The position numbers and the translations under genes were made by a program. DNA of 64,000 nucleotides. It comes from Magnolia sinica. Its lineage: Eukaryota; Streptophyta; Magnoliopsida; Magnoliales; Magnoliaceae. The first letter of the stretch is position 1. Each line of letters starts with the position of its first letter. The notes below the pieces were generated by a model. The model was given only the letters and a program-made list of their open reading frames with translations. It did not search any database and was not told the DNA's origin. The DNA lies in the NCBI RefSeq assembly GCF_029962835.1, contig NC_080584.1:75916862-75980861 (forward strand). Reading direction: 5' to 3'. Of this stretch, positions 1-12,263 are shown piece by piece.

Positions 1-1390
1 TACTGCCTCTGCGTTCAATTTTCCCATGCGGCGGATACCATCACACAAGACCAACCGCTCCCTGATGGGAAGACCTCGATTTCTGCTGGTGAGGTTTTCG
101 AGCTGGGCTTCTTTAGCCCCGGCAAGTCCAAGAATCATTACGTGGGAATATGGTACAAGAAAGTCACGGAACAAACGGTTGTATGGGTTGCCAATAGGAG
201 AACCCCGCTCTCGCATTCATTTGGTGTCCTTACAATTAACAGCAATAATGGGAATCTGATGATCTTGGATAAGATTGGAGGCAACATCATGGTGACATCT
301 GATTCTGCTACCAATCACACAAGTGCTCGGCTATTGGATACTGGAAACTTCATACTGATAGAAGGTGATTCAACTAATGATGAAGGCCGGGTCATATGGC
401 AAAGCTTTGATTATCCTACAGATACGTATCTCCCTGGCATGAAACTGGGGGTGAATATAAAAAGCGCGCAAAACCGCTGGTTCCTCTCTTCATGGACAAG
501 TATAGATAACCCTGCTCCCGGGGACTACACTTTAGGAATGGATTCCAATGGATTGGGTCAGTTTCTTATACAGAGAAAGCGAAACAAATCCTGGAGTAGT
601 GGCACTTGGAACGGGGAGATTTTCAGCCTTATTCCTGAAATGAGAAGTTATATCTTCAATTACAGCTACATATCGAATGAGGATGGGACATATTTTATTT
701 ATTCACTTTATGATAATACTATAATTTCAAGATTGGTGATGGACGTGTCTGGGCAAATCAAGCAAATGACATGGCTGGAGAACAGCAAATCTTGGAATTT
801 GTTTTGGTCTCAACCAAGAGCGGAATGTGATGTTTATGCTCCTTGTGGGGCTTATGGTATCTGCAAAGAGGGTATGCTCTCTCTTTGCACGTGCTTGCAC
901 GAATTTGAGCCTTACTCTCAAAGAGATTGGGATTCAGGTGATAGATCAAAGGGGTGCGTGAGGCGAACAGAACTGAATTGTGGGAATCAAGAGAGGTTCT
1001 TGCGGTTGAGTGGCATGATCTTTTCTGGTAACCCTTGAGTTCTAAAGAATTCAAGTCTCAGCCTAAAAGATTGCGAATTTGAGTGCAGGAGAAACTGCTC
1101 TTGTATTGCTTATGCTTCTGCACATGATAAGAGAGCCGGATGTTCCTTGTGGGATGGAGAGTTGATAAATATTCGTGAGACGACCTTCGGCAATGTCCCT
1201 GATGTTTATGTTCGTCTCTCTGCTTCAGAGTTTGGTACGCCTGCTTACTCTTGACAACAAGTCATTCGTATTGGTAGATTTTATCGTTTCATCATCATTT
1301 TCTTTTTACCTTCAGGGCTTATCATTTTTAATTGTGTATCTGTTTGTTTTCTTATGCCAGTAGAAGAAGGAAACTGCAAGTTTATCTCAG

Positions 1391-1392
<2 letters not shown>

Positions 1393-1428
<36 letters not shown>
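1393..1428. repeat. (TA)n microsatellite in intron 1 of copy 1
   Basis: This is a pure TA run. The equivalent place in intron 1 of copy 2 (about 49147-49210) holds TATC and CA runs, so the intron carried a microsatellite before the copies diverged. The run directly abuts the composite MITE that starts at 1429. Confidence 0.9.
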
Positions 1429-1431
<3 letters not shown>

Positions 1432-2496
1432 AAAGGTTCTATATATGCGGTGAAGCTCATCCCAACTTCCCACGAGGTCGAGCTGCGTAGGCCCCACCAT
1501 GATGTATGTCCAACATCAACACTGTGCATTTGATGGGTCCCTTTTAAATTATGGGATATCCCATAAATCAGCCGTATACGGAACTTAGGTGGGCCATACC
1601 GTCTAAAATCATGTGAAGACATGTGTAAAACATATAAAAGCACTTGGTGGGCCCCACCTGAAATTTAGATGTGTCTGAAACTTGGTTTGACCCCTCATCC
1701 AAGTGGGACACACATAACAGATGGGCTGGATTTGTGAACCACATCTCGGTGGGCCCAAAAAATGATTATGAATATTTTAATGGAAGGGTATTCCCTCTCA
1801 ACTTTTGTATGTGGTGTGGCCCACATAAGTCATAGATTGACTTGAAGTTTAAGCCGAGGCCGACCATGGAACGGTGCATCTGGCTGATCGGGTAGATGTT
1901 CAACATACTTCACAATGGGGCTCACAGATCTCGACCTCATTGGGAGTTCCCATGAGTACACGTGGGCAAAGGCTCATGGGAACTCCCCATGAGGTCGAGC
2001 TGTGTGGGCCCCACCATGATGTACGTCAAACATCAACACCTTGCATTTGATGGGTTCCCTTTAAATTATGGGATATGCCAAAAATCAGCCGTATACAGAA
2101 CTCAGGTTGGCCATACCATCTAAAAGCGTGTGAAGATATGCCTAAAACATATAAAAGCACTTGGTGGGGCCATCCTGAAATTTGAATGCATTTGAAACTT
2201 GGTATGACCCCTCATCCAAGTGGGACACACATAATGGATGGGCTAGATTTTTGAACCACATCTTGGTGGGCCCAAAAAATGATTACGAATGTTTTAATGG
2301 AGGGTAACCCCTCTTAACTTTTGTATGTGTTGTGGCCCACACAACTCACTAATTGACTTGATTTATAAGCCCTAGGCCCACTATGGAATGGTGCATCTGA
2401 TTGATGGGGTAGATGTTCGACATACATCATGGTTGGGCCCACACAGCTCAACCTCATGAGGAGTTTCCATGAGCTCGACCGTATAGAACCTTTTCC
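1429..2496. mobile_element. Composite MITE: two tandem 497-bp inverted-repeat units inside an outer inverted repeat
   Basis: The outer ends are inverted copies of GGAAAAGGTTCTATA (starting 1429; ending 2496). Inside are two direct copies of a 497-bp unit, 1458-1954 and 1975-2471. Each unit has its own terminal inverted repeats beginning near CATGGGAACTCCC and containing GAGGTCGAGCT and the GGGCCCCACCATGATGTA block. There is no coding capacity. It is flanked by (TA)n on the left and TA-rich sequence plus an (AC)n run on the right. The class is not assigned; the long inverted repeats and lack of genes fit a non-autonomous DNA transposon. Confidence 0.75.
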
Positions 2497-2511
2497 ATAG
2501 ATATATATATC

Positions 2512-2512
<1 letters not shown>

Positions 2513-2561
<49 letters not shown>
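2513..2561. repeat. (AC)n microsatellite
   Basis: About 24 AC units lie between the composite MITE and the foldback element. The intact copy 2 has a CA run at the matching intron position. Confidence 0.9.
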
Positions 2562-2565
<4 letters not shown>

Positions 2566-2613
2566 TAAAACCTTTTCCCTATATATGTAGCTACGAACCG
2601 GTTCGCATGTCAT

Positions 2614-4842
2614 TACGTGCGAATCTTGCTATCAACCGTTAGATAAGGCAGATGGTTTGGATGAAGGCGCTCTTAGCTCGAGTTTGTAAGAGCGAGTTTC
2701 CTTCTCTCGTATGTCTTTTCACGCTCTTTCACAGGTGCGGCGGAAGCCTTTTCACAAAAAATTCTTCACTTGGGATGCTTAGTGGGTCCCACCACAATAT
2801 TAGTGATAAATCCGCGCCGTCCATACATTTTTAAAAATAATTTCATGGGGTGAACCCAAAATTGATGTAGATCAAAATCTCAAGTGGGCTACACAGTGTT
2901 GATTGAAGTCTCACCATTAAAAACTTCATGGGGCTACCAAATTTTTGGATCAAGTTGATATATTTTTTTTTTCCATCATTCAGGTTTGTATGACCTAATC
3001 TATAGATTGGATGTCAAATAAATATCACGATGGACCCTAAAAAATATTTAACGATGAGAATCATTATCACCGCTGCTTCTTGTGGTGTGGTTCACTTGAG
3101 ATTTGGATCTGCCTCAGTTTTGGGATAATGCACTAAAATGATAAGGAAAAATGGATGGCCGGGGTAGATTTCTCAAAAACATCATGATGGCCCCACATAA
3201 GCTGATGACATCACTTCGGTAGGGAGTTTGGCTACTCAACCTATCCATATACGTGGGTAATCTGAACGCGGATTGGATAGTGACTTGTTGAGTAGCGAGA
3301 GTGCTACGAAAGTCGAGTCACCAAGTTTTGTGAGCCCCACCATGATGTAAGTTTTGTATCCATGCCGTCCATCCATATGGAGAGATCGTTTTAGGGTAAG
3401 ATCTAAAAAATGATTCTCATTGAAAACTCCAGTGGAATCCACCATAGAAAACAATGGGGAGACTGACACCACCATTAAAAACTTCTAAAGGCCACAAAAG
3501 CTTTCAATCAAGCGGATGTTTGTGTTTTCCTTCTCTAATGTTTTTGTTAACTTTTTAACGAGTTGGATTTCGAAAAAATATCATAGTAGGCCTTAGGAAA
3601 GTTTCAACGGTGGGCATCAATCTTACCACTGTTTTCTATGGTGGGATCTGCTAAAGGTTTCGATCTGCCTCATTCTTTGGCTAATGCCTTAAAATGATAT
3701 CTTCAAATGAATGTACGTTGTGGATACAACACATACATCATAATCATAATAATGGGGTTCACAGAACTTGGTGACATCACTTCTGTAGCCGAGTCTCGCT
3801 ACTCAACCTCTCAATATCTAATCCGCGTCCAGGTAATCCGCTTCCCAAGTCACTGCTTCAAAAGTCACTTTGTACATGTATCATGGATGTCTAATCCTAA
3901 CGATCCATTTAATGTGGAGTCCTATAAAGCCTCAAGGCACAAATTTTAAACCTGATCAAAAATTTTGGTGTGCCATATATAAGAGAAATGTAAATCAAGG
4001 AAATATACCGTTTTCATTTTTAATGGCCCACTAAAGTTTTGGATCAAAGTAATAATTGAGCCCAGGAGGCTTTATGAGGTGTTGTTTCACATGTACCATT
4101 CAGATTTTGGAGTCACATCACATATGATGACTTTAATTTTAAAAAAGTTACTAAAGTCTAACTAGCGGGCAGCTGACCATTCAGCGTTACAGAGAGGGGA
4201 CGCTAATGGCATCCTACAGCCGCCCCCATCTCTGGCCATGAAAGGGTAGGAGCTTTGAGTGGACACATGATGTATAGGTTTTATCCACACTGTCCATCTG
4301 TTTTTTCTTATCATTTCAGTTCATTATCCCAAAATTGAGGCAGATCCAAATCTCAAGTGGACCACACCACTGGAAGCAGCGGTGATAATGATTCTCATCG
4401 TTAAATATTTTTTAGGGCCCACCGTGATATTTATTTGACATCCAACCTATATATTAGGTCATACAGACCTGAATGATGGAAAAAAAAAAAAACAAATATC
4501 AACTTGATCCAAAAATTTGGTAGCCCCAGGAAGTTTTTAATGGTGAGAGTTCAATCAACACTGTGTGGTCCACTTGAGATTTTGATCTACATCAGTTTTG
4601 GGTTCATCCCATAAAATTATTTTTAAAAATGTATAGACGGCACAGATTTATCACTAACATCGTGGTGGGACCCACCTAGCATCCCCGACAAAGAATTTTA
4701 TATGAAAAGGCTTCCACTGCATCCTGTGAGAGGGTGAAAAGACATGCGAGAGAAGGAAACTCGCTCTTTCAAACTCGCGTTAAGAGCGCCTCCATCTAGA
4801 CCGCTTGTCATATTCGACGGTTGATAGCAAGGTTCACACGTA
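2614..4842. mobile_element. Foldback-type DNA element, unit A, with a nested palindromic element
   Basis: The left end (about 2614, ACGTGCGAATCTTGCTATCA) is repeated in inverted orientation at the right end (about 4842). The inverted similarity continues for roughly 600 bp on each side. The centre holds a second palindrome, about 3235-3845, whose arms carry the GAGTAGCGAG and TCACCAAGTT motifs in opposite orientation. No coding frame is recognisable. Long inverted arms without a transposase gene fit a non-autonomous foldback or MULE-like element; the superfamily cannot be fixed because no clear target duplication is visible. Confidence 0.7.
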
Positions 4843-6979
4843 CGAAAGAGCGAGTTTACTTCTCTCGTTCGTCTTTTCACCCTCTTTCGCAGGATGCGTG
4901 AAAGCCTTTTCACAAAAAATTCTTCACCTAGGATGCTCAATGGGTCCCACCACAATATTAGTGATAAATCCGGGCCGTCCATACATTTTTAAAAATAATT
5001 TTATGGGATGAACCCAAAACTGATGTAGATCCAAATCTCAAGTGGGCCACACAGTGTTGATTGAACTCTCACCATTAAAAACTTCATGGGGCTACCAAAT
5101 TTTTGGATCAAGTTGATATTTTTTTTTTCCATCATTCAGCTTTGTATGACCTAATCTATAGATTGGATGTCAAATAAATATCACGGTGCGCCTTAAAAAA
5201 TATTTAACGATGAGAATCATTATCACCATTGCTTCTTATGGTGTGGTCCACTTGAGATTTGCATCTACCTTAGTTTTGGGATAATGCACTTAAATGATAA
5301 GGAAAAACGGATGGACGGGGTAGATTTCTCAAAAACATCATGATGGCTCCACATAAGCCGATGACATCACTTTGGTAGGGAGTTTGGCTGCTCAACCTAT
5401 CCGTATCCGTGGGTAATCCGAACGCGGATTGGTTACTGACCTGTTGAGTAGCGAGAATGCTACGAAAGTCAAGTCACCAAGTTTTTTGGGCCCCACCATG
5501 ATGTAAGTTTTGTATCCACGCCGTCCATCTATATGGAGAGATCATTTTAGGGTAAGATCTAAAAAATGATTCACATTGAAAACTCCAGTGGAATCCACCA
5601 CAGAAAACAATGGTGAGACTGACGCCACCATTAAAAGCTTCTAAAGGCCACAAAAGTTTTCAATAAAGCTGATGTTTGTGTTTTCCTTCTCTAATGTTTT
5701 TGTTAACTTTTTAACAAGTTGGATTTCGAAAAAATATCATAGTAGGCCTTAGGAAAGTTTCAACGGCGGGCATCAATCTTTCCACTGTTTTCTATGGTGG
5801 GGTCTGCTAAAGGTTTGGATCTACCTCATTCTTTGGCTAATGCCTTAAAATGATATCTCCAAATGAATGTATGTAGTAGATACAACACATACATCATAAT
5901 CATAACAATGGGGTTCATAGAACTTGGTGACATCACTTCTGTAGCCGAGTCCCGCTACTCAACCTCTCAATATCTAATTCGCGTCCAGGTAATCTGCTTC
6001 CCAAGTCACTGCTTCTAAAGTCACTTTGCACATGTATTATGGATGTCTAATCCTAACGATCCATTTAATGTGGAGTCCTATAAAGCCTCAAGGCACAAAT
6101 TTTAAACCTGATCAAAAATTCTGCTGTGCCATGTAAAAGAGAAATGTAAATCAAAGAAATATACCGTTTTCATTTTTAATGGCCCACTAAAGTTTTGGAT
6201 CAAAGTAATAATTGAGCCCAAGAGGTTTTATGAGGTGTTGCTTCACATGAACCATTCAAATTTTTGGGTCACATCACATATGATGACTTTTTAAAAGAGT
6301 TACTAAAGTCTAACTAGTGGGCAGCTGACCATTCGACGTTGCAGAGAGGGGACGCGAATGGCATCCTACAGCCGCTTGTCTTCGTCTATGAATGGGTAGG
6401 AGCTTTGAGTGGAAATGTGATGTATAGGTTTTATCCACACCGTCCATCTGTTTTTTCTTATCATTTCAGTTCATTATCCCAAAATTGAGGCAGATCCAAA
6501 TCTCAAGTGGACCACACCATAGGAAGCAGCGATGATAATGATTCTCATCATTAAATATTTTTTAGGGCCCACCGTGATATTTATTTGACATCCAACCTAT
6601 ATATTAGGTCATACAGACCTGAATGATGGAAAAAAAAAAAAACAAATATCAGCATGATCCAAAAATTTGGTAGCCCCAGGAAGTTTTTAATGGTGAGAGT
6701 TCAATCAACACTGTGTGGCCCACTTGAGATTTTGATCTACATCAGTTTTGGGTTCATCTCATAAAATTATTTTTAAAAATGAATAGATGGCACAGATTTA
6801 TCACTAACATCGTGGTGGGACCCACCTAGCATCCCTGGCGAAGCATTTTATGTGAAAAGGCTTTCGCCCACATCCTGCGAGAGAGGGTGAAAAGATGTGC
6901 GAGAGAAGGAAACTCACGCTAAGAGCACCTTCATCTAGACCGTCTACTATATCTGACTGTTGATAGCAAGCGCACGTAC
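4843..6979. mobile_element. Foldback-type DNA element, unit B, tandem copy of unit A
   Basis: This is a direct repeat of unit A at a period of about 2156 bp (for example CATGATGTAA at 3341 and at 5497), with its own nested palindrome at about 5375-6005. It lacks roughly the first 80 bp of the left arm and shares the junction with the right end of unit A. Unequal crossing-over or insertion of one copy at the end of another would explain this. The right end is near 6979 (TTGATAGCAAGCGCACGTA). Confidence 0.7.
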
Positions 6980-7076
6980 TTAGCTGAGCATTCCTCTCTC
7001 TCTCTCTTTATATATATATATATATACACACACATACATAAACACACACACACACATGTATATATGTATATATTGT

Positions 7077-7600
7077 CACTACAAGAAAAATGACCTTTAC
7101 CGGCGGCCGAAACCGCTCCTAAAAGTCCAAAAACCCGTTGGTATAAGAATTACCGGCGGTCGGGCACGTGCCACTAAAAGCGGGCTATGCTGTATCTTTT
7201 ACCGGCGGTCTCCCATTTTTAGCGGCGTTCTTAATAGGCGCCGCCAATAGTCGACTTTGGCATCGCTTACTATACCTTAGCGGTGTTTCTCTGATTGCCG
7301 CTAAAAACTATAAAAGCGCCCGTAAAAGCAATAAAAGCGCCGCTAAAAACTCCACAAAGCGTCGGTAAAAATTGTACAAACGTCCATAAAACTCCAACAA
7401 CCGCCGGTTAAAAGCGATAAAAAACGCCGCTAAAAACTAGATAAACGCCGTTGAAGTAATAAGAAACATACGTAAATTTCGTTAGAAACGCCGCTAAAGG
7501 TACTAAAAACACCGGAAAAAATGTAACAAGTGCTGCTATAAGATTAGGGAAACGCTGCTAAAAGCTTTGAGAAACGCCGGTAAAACTACCGATAATAGAT
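7077..7600. repeat. Subterminal repeat region of the CACTA element
   Basis: Short variants of (A)CGCCGCTAAAA and its complement recur many times in both orientations between 7095 and 7590. In CACTA elements such motifs are the TNPA-type binding sites near the ends. Confidence 0.75.
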
Positions 7601-8688
7601 ATTCCTCTTGATTCTTTACTAATCCTTTCCTATAATTGCTGTCCTTTCACACAAATTCCTGTTGATTCTGACTGATCCTCTCCTATAATTGCTGTCCTAC
7701 AATCAAATCTCCATCAATCTAACTATCAAATTTCTATCTGCATAACTATCAAAAACCTATGATTGAATGACAAGAATTTGAATTACCCAATAATCTAACA
7801 TTCATGAAGACAACAATTAGCACAATATCAACAAAACAATTAATGGTCTATTTAAAGTTTTTAAAACAAACTATAAATGTCTTCCTTTCCTTGCCACATC
7901 TTCTGGCAAATGTCTACAACACCAACCTTACTGGCCATGATCATGTGTCCACTATGTGTGATGTAGGCCCTTTTCTTGCAATGAGCATAAATTCCTCCCT
8001 GAGAAGTTTCCCTGCAATGGGCTGAGAAGCATATAGCTGATTCGGTAAGTGGCACAGCATTGAGATTATACTACTTGGAGCTGTAGAGTGCTGCAGAACC
8101 AAGCCCTCTATTTGTTGAAGACTTGAACCTTTATAAACAATCAAGGCCTATGATAAACAAGAAAATAAAAGGACAATCAGCTTCACAAGTCACCTCTATA
8201 GTTGGGAAAGTGTCACAGTAAAAAAAAAGAGATGTCATTGTATCAATTGGAACTTTTCTTCTCTTTTCTTTCTTTTTTCATTTCCTTTTTTTCTTAATGA
8301 TTTGCTTTCAATCGGAACTTCAATCACATTAATAAATTGTCAATGTATCAAATTATACGGTGCTACAAGGCCTACAAGCACCACAATACAACCCCTACTC
8401 AATTGCTTGCTGGCAGGTATTGCAAATCATAAGCAACAAAGGAAACAAAAATTGGCCTTGTAAAAGAAAACCAGTAAGAAAAACACACCAAGTATGAAAA
8501 AGTTTAGAAAGAAAAAGCAAACAAAAGTCATCACCTGATATTCTTGAAGTGGATTTCGTTGCTAGTTAGGCATGTACAAGAAGCATCCAAAGGCTGAAGA
8601 AATAAGAAAACTCAACAGTCAGAATGTAGATGATAAATATGATTGATTCAGTTCATTCATATTCGTAAGATTCCATTAATTTACCTTA
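7600..8688. other. CACTA interior with no recognised gene
   Basis: This is AT-rich sequence. Short minus-strand open frames at about 7860-8150 are probably more captured sequence, but I do not recognise a protein. Nothing else is supported. Confidence 0.5.
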
Positions 8689-9082
8689 GGGCCCGTTTGG
8701 CCGGTCGGATTGGAAGGGATTGGATGGTATTGGAAGGGATTGGAAGTTAAATCCCGGGATTGGCCGGGCGTGCCAAACAGAGTCGGTAATCTGATCCCAA
8801 TCCCATGGATCTTAAGACAATCCACTGACAACACCATCATTACCTTTAAATCCCATCCAATCCACCCTAATCCGTTCAAATTTGCCTAGGACATGTTCGG
8901 TTCGTGGGATTGGAAGGGATGGGAAGGTTTAATCCCCAGATTGGCCAGGCGTGCCAAACAGACTGGATATAGCAATCCCATGGATCTCAAGACAATCCAC
9001 TGACAACATCATTACCTAGAAATCCATGCCATCCATCCTAATACCATTCAATCCCTTCCAATCCACCCGGCCAAACAGGCCC
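8689..9082. mobile_element. Tourist-like (PIF/Harbinger) MITE nested in the CACTA element
   Basis: Terminal inverted repeats start GGGCCCGTTTGGCCGG at 8689 and end CCGGCCAAACAGGCCC at 9082. They are flanked by the TTA target duplication (8686-8688 and 9083-9085) typical of PIF/Harbinger. The interior is made of GGATTGGAAGGGATTGG repeats and contains a second internal partial copy near 8890, so the unit looks internally duplicated. Non-coding. Confidence 0.85.
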
Positions 9083-9572
9083 TTAGATACTCTAATAAGA
9101 CCATGATAGAGGTGGTGAAAATGGACAAGATAGCTTTTTCACTCGCACAAGATAAGGTCCTAGATAGGAATTTTGGCAACCAAGAAAAAAAAAGATCCTT
9201 AAAGCAGACCCTAAGAAGCTGGGACAAGATACTTCTTTTCTACCAAGTCTATCCAACAAAGAAAAATAAACAAGGAGCAGCCCGCAGTTTCTAAATGCTA
9301 AGTAAATTCCTAGCATTTCAATAGCAAAAGGAAACGAACCAAAATCGCAACTTGCTATGAGAAACTAATGAAAAACAAACAAAAAACAACAATAAGGCCA
9401 CTGAATCCTAGCTTTTTTAACGTAAGATGCCTTAAAATATAACCGAAAGGAAAACAAACACAATCTAATTCTCAGGCAATATCCGACCAAAACTTAGATA
9501 TAACCAACTCTGCATGGTCCTGCAACCCCCATTTAGAAAAAAAAAAATTGCAAGGAGAGATGAAATGCCGAC

Positions 9573-9644
9573 CTTTTGCTTCTTGAGCCTTTCATTCTCT
9601 TCTTCCAGACATGAAACCTTGTTCTCCAACTTGTTCGTGTATGC
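9573..9644 (-). pseudogene. Captured bZIP leucine-zipper exon (ABI5/ABF group A-like)
   Basis: On the minus strand a 72-bp stretch is bounded by a CAG acceptor and a GT donor. It translates to 24 residues containing AYTNKLENKV and LEEENERLKKQK, with leucines in heptad spacing. This matches the zipper exon of plant group A bZIP factors, where the consensus is AYTNELENKV.RLEEENERL. The basic region and the rest of the gene are not seen nearby. The exon has kept its frame and splice sites, so it was captured as genomic DNA with intron flanks and not by retroposition. As an isolated exon it cannot make a transcription factor on its own. Confidence 0.85.
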
Positions 9645-9784
9645 CTGCCACAATGGGGAATAAATTCTCAGTCTTAAAAAAACAGAAAATGGAAGTAACT
9701 GGTTTTCAAAATGCAAAGTGCACTACAATTTTTAATGGGTGCATGGTTGTATGATGAAATCCATGTTTTTATGTGTGTATATGC

Positions 9785-9895
9785 ATGCATGAATGGATGG
9801 AGTATGGATGGATGGATGTATGCTTGCACGGATGGATGGATGAGGTGTGTTTATGAATGTGTGTATGCACGCATCATGATGGATGGATGGATCCA
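9785..9895. repeat. Degenerate ATGG/GATG tetranucleotide array
   Basis: Repeated ATGGATGG blocks with interruptions; open frames through it are by-products of the repeat. Confidence 0.8.
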
Positions 9896-10164
9896 CGATT
9901 TTCTCCATGTTTCCCTGAGTCAACGATATGTGCTTTTAGGCCCCATTAAGGGAAAATTTATTATTCCTAAATATGCAAACATGCATCTTGATATTTAGTT
10001 AGAACAAAATCTAAGCTTGTTTTTTGAAAGGTCAAAAGATATTAGTACCTAGATGCATGGTGCAAAAATAATTGTCTGACTGGCACTCATTTGATTTGAT
10101 GCACCAGGGCTGATGATATATTTTGACTACTCAAAATGGCTGGAAAAGATCAGGGCCAAATTAC

Positions 10165-10242
10165 CTTGTTGGACCGTGCATGTGCAACAGAAAACTGAGA
10201 TTGGTTGTTGATGACAGGGAATGAAGAATCGCCAATGCAATC
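10165..10242 (-). pseudogene. Captured WD40-protein exon (WDR20/creC-like), downstream exon
   Basis: The minus strand reads DCIGDSSFPVINN followed by QSQFSVAHARSNK, then a GT donor. Plant WDR20-like (catabolite repression protein creC-like) WD40 proteins carry a closely similar segment, GDSSFPV...Q.QFSVAHAR. It follows the exon at 10342-10429 in the right order and orientation, so a piece of one gene with its intron has been captured. Confidence 0.75.
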
Positions 10243-10341
10243 CTTGTTTTAAGACAAATAAGAAACTTAAGTATCATGCAGTCCATGCAGATTCACAAAC
10301 CGTTAAAAGAAAGCCAGCTATTGGCCAGTGTTAGGACTTAC

Positions 10342-10429
10342 TCTTTCATACACATATAAGTTTCCATCGGCATGAGCAATGACAAAAGTGCCTTCACTTT
10401 CAGGAACCCATGCGATGTTGGTGCATCGA
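10342..10429 (-). pseudogene. Captured WD40-protein exon (WDR20/creC-like), upstream exon
   Basis: On the minus strand a CAG acceptor is followed by codons for RCTNIAWVPESEGTF and VIAHADGNLYVYER, ending in a consensus GTAAGT donor. This is the diagnostic blade segment of WDR20-like proteins (AWVP...F..AHADGNLYVYE). The frame is intact. It is a fragment of a host gene inside the CACTA element. Confidence 0.8.
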
Positions 10430-12215
10430 CTGTGGAAAATAACATTTGCAGCTTTAGGCTAACAAGCACATGAGATCTTCTATAGGAACAAACAAGCATC
10501 AAGTCATCTAAGAAATTGCATATAATAAACAGAACCAACAAGGGATGTGACCATTAACATGTTGAAAGAAGTTATAACCTAATACAATATTATAATGCTT
10601 GCAATCTGCTTTTCGTTGACTGGCTATGTAAAGAAGACATTTTATCTTTTAATAACCAAAAGAAGATTCAGCTTTCATTAAAAAAATAAAAAATAAAAAA
10701 TCTCTTCCTTTTCTTTTCCTTTCTTTCTTTCTTTTTCCTTTTTTTTTCCCCATATTTTAAAGATAACCAAAGCTTTATAAAGAGAGAGAAAATGGTGAGA
10801 ACAAAACAACATTAAGGGAGAGGCAACAAGGAATCCACGGTGAGTGATGCTTCCTCTTTCGCACGAGTATCAGCAACCTTTTTTGTATCCATTTGAAAAT
10901 TATTTCTGCAACTACTCCTTGAATGCAGCAGCAACTCACAATGAGAATTAAGCATTGAGATGAAGATGTGCAATGCACACACACGCACATGTGAGCATCC
11001 ATTGTCATCAAATTTCTCCTTCATAGAGAAGGGTTGTATTATTTTTGTGAGGACATATACTTCAGATGTAAGCAGTTATTGTTCAAGCATGTCAATACTA
11101 ATAATGTGAGCTTTTACTAATGGAAAAACATGTTGAAGGGTCTTTTCCTACTTTTTGTTGATGAGAAAAAGTTTGCGCATTCTCCTAGTTCCTGTTGATG
11201 AAGCAGAGGTGTAGGTTCCACCCCCAACTATTGTCGATGAGAAAATGGTGGATTCCAACAAGCAATCCTTACACTTTTCTAGAATTTGGATTCTTGGCAG
11301 AAGAAACTAGGTGAGCATTGTGAGAGGAATATGAGATTTCCACTTATTACCCAAACAAGAACTCAAAATTGGAATCCATCTTTCAATAATTCTCTTGAAA
11401 ATCATCATTGGATGATTACTGTTTTTTTTTTTTTCCTTTCTTTCGCCTTGGATTTCACATGTCCTTCGTGTAATCCATGGAGATGCAAAATCATGTAACC
11501 ATTTAAAAGTTTGCACCAATGGGTTGGTTTAGTTATCATCTAGTGCATGAAAAAACAAATAAATAAATTTGGCGGTAGTGCGGAATATGTAACAGTTAAA
11601 TATCTCCATCAGCATTCTCTTGTAAGAAAAAACAAATAAATTTGTCTAAAGTTGGTTAAAACAGATGGAAGAATACCATGTGCAGCTGATGGAAAAAAAA
11701 AATCCATCTAAAATTGTTGAAGAAAGAAGTTAAACATAATGATCAAGATGGAACTCTTAGATCAGCTTATAAAAATTTAAGCTCCCACTGCTGTGAGTGA
11801 TGGTTTCCCAGTCTGGTTCAGTGTCAGCTTATAAAAATTTAAAAGCCTGCAAGTGTACTTGCAACATTCAACCTTCAAGCATTGCACATGCAACTACGAA
11901 AAAGTGTACACACACCATAGCCTACATTTGTTACCATAAATTTGGCATGTCACTAAAATTTCTACGAATACAAAACAAAACAAAAAAGCAGCAGTATATT
12001 TGTTGATTTTTGAATATGTTGCACCTGATAGCCATTTTAGTCAGCTTTCAGCTGACCGACCTATCTCAATTTGAATAGTATTATGTAGATCAGATAGCCA
12101 TTTTATGAATAAAATATATACAAAGTACGCATGTGCATAAATATTAATGGGCACTATTACCAAATTAATATGAAGTATAGAATATTGTCTGGTTGTACAT
12201 GCATGTTATGTTATG

Positions 12216-12263
<48 letters not shown>

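Noticed and set aside
2614-6979. CRISPR-like or satellite array
   Set aside because: The repeats are two long units with inverted arms, not short repeats with unique spacers, and this is plant nuclear DNA.
9711-9998. Met/Cys/Trp-rich small protein
   Set aside because: It is a read-through of the ATGG tetranucleotide array.
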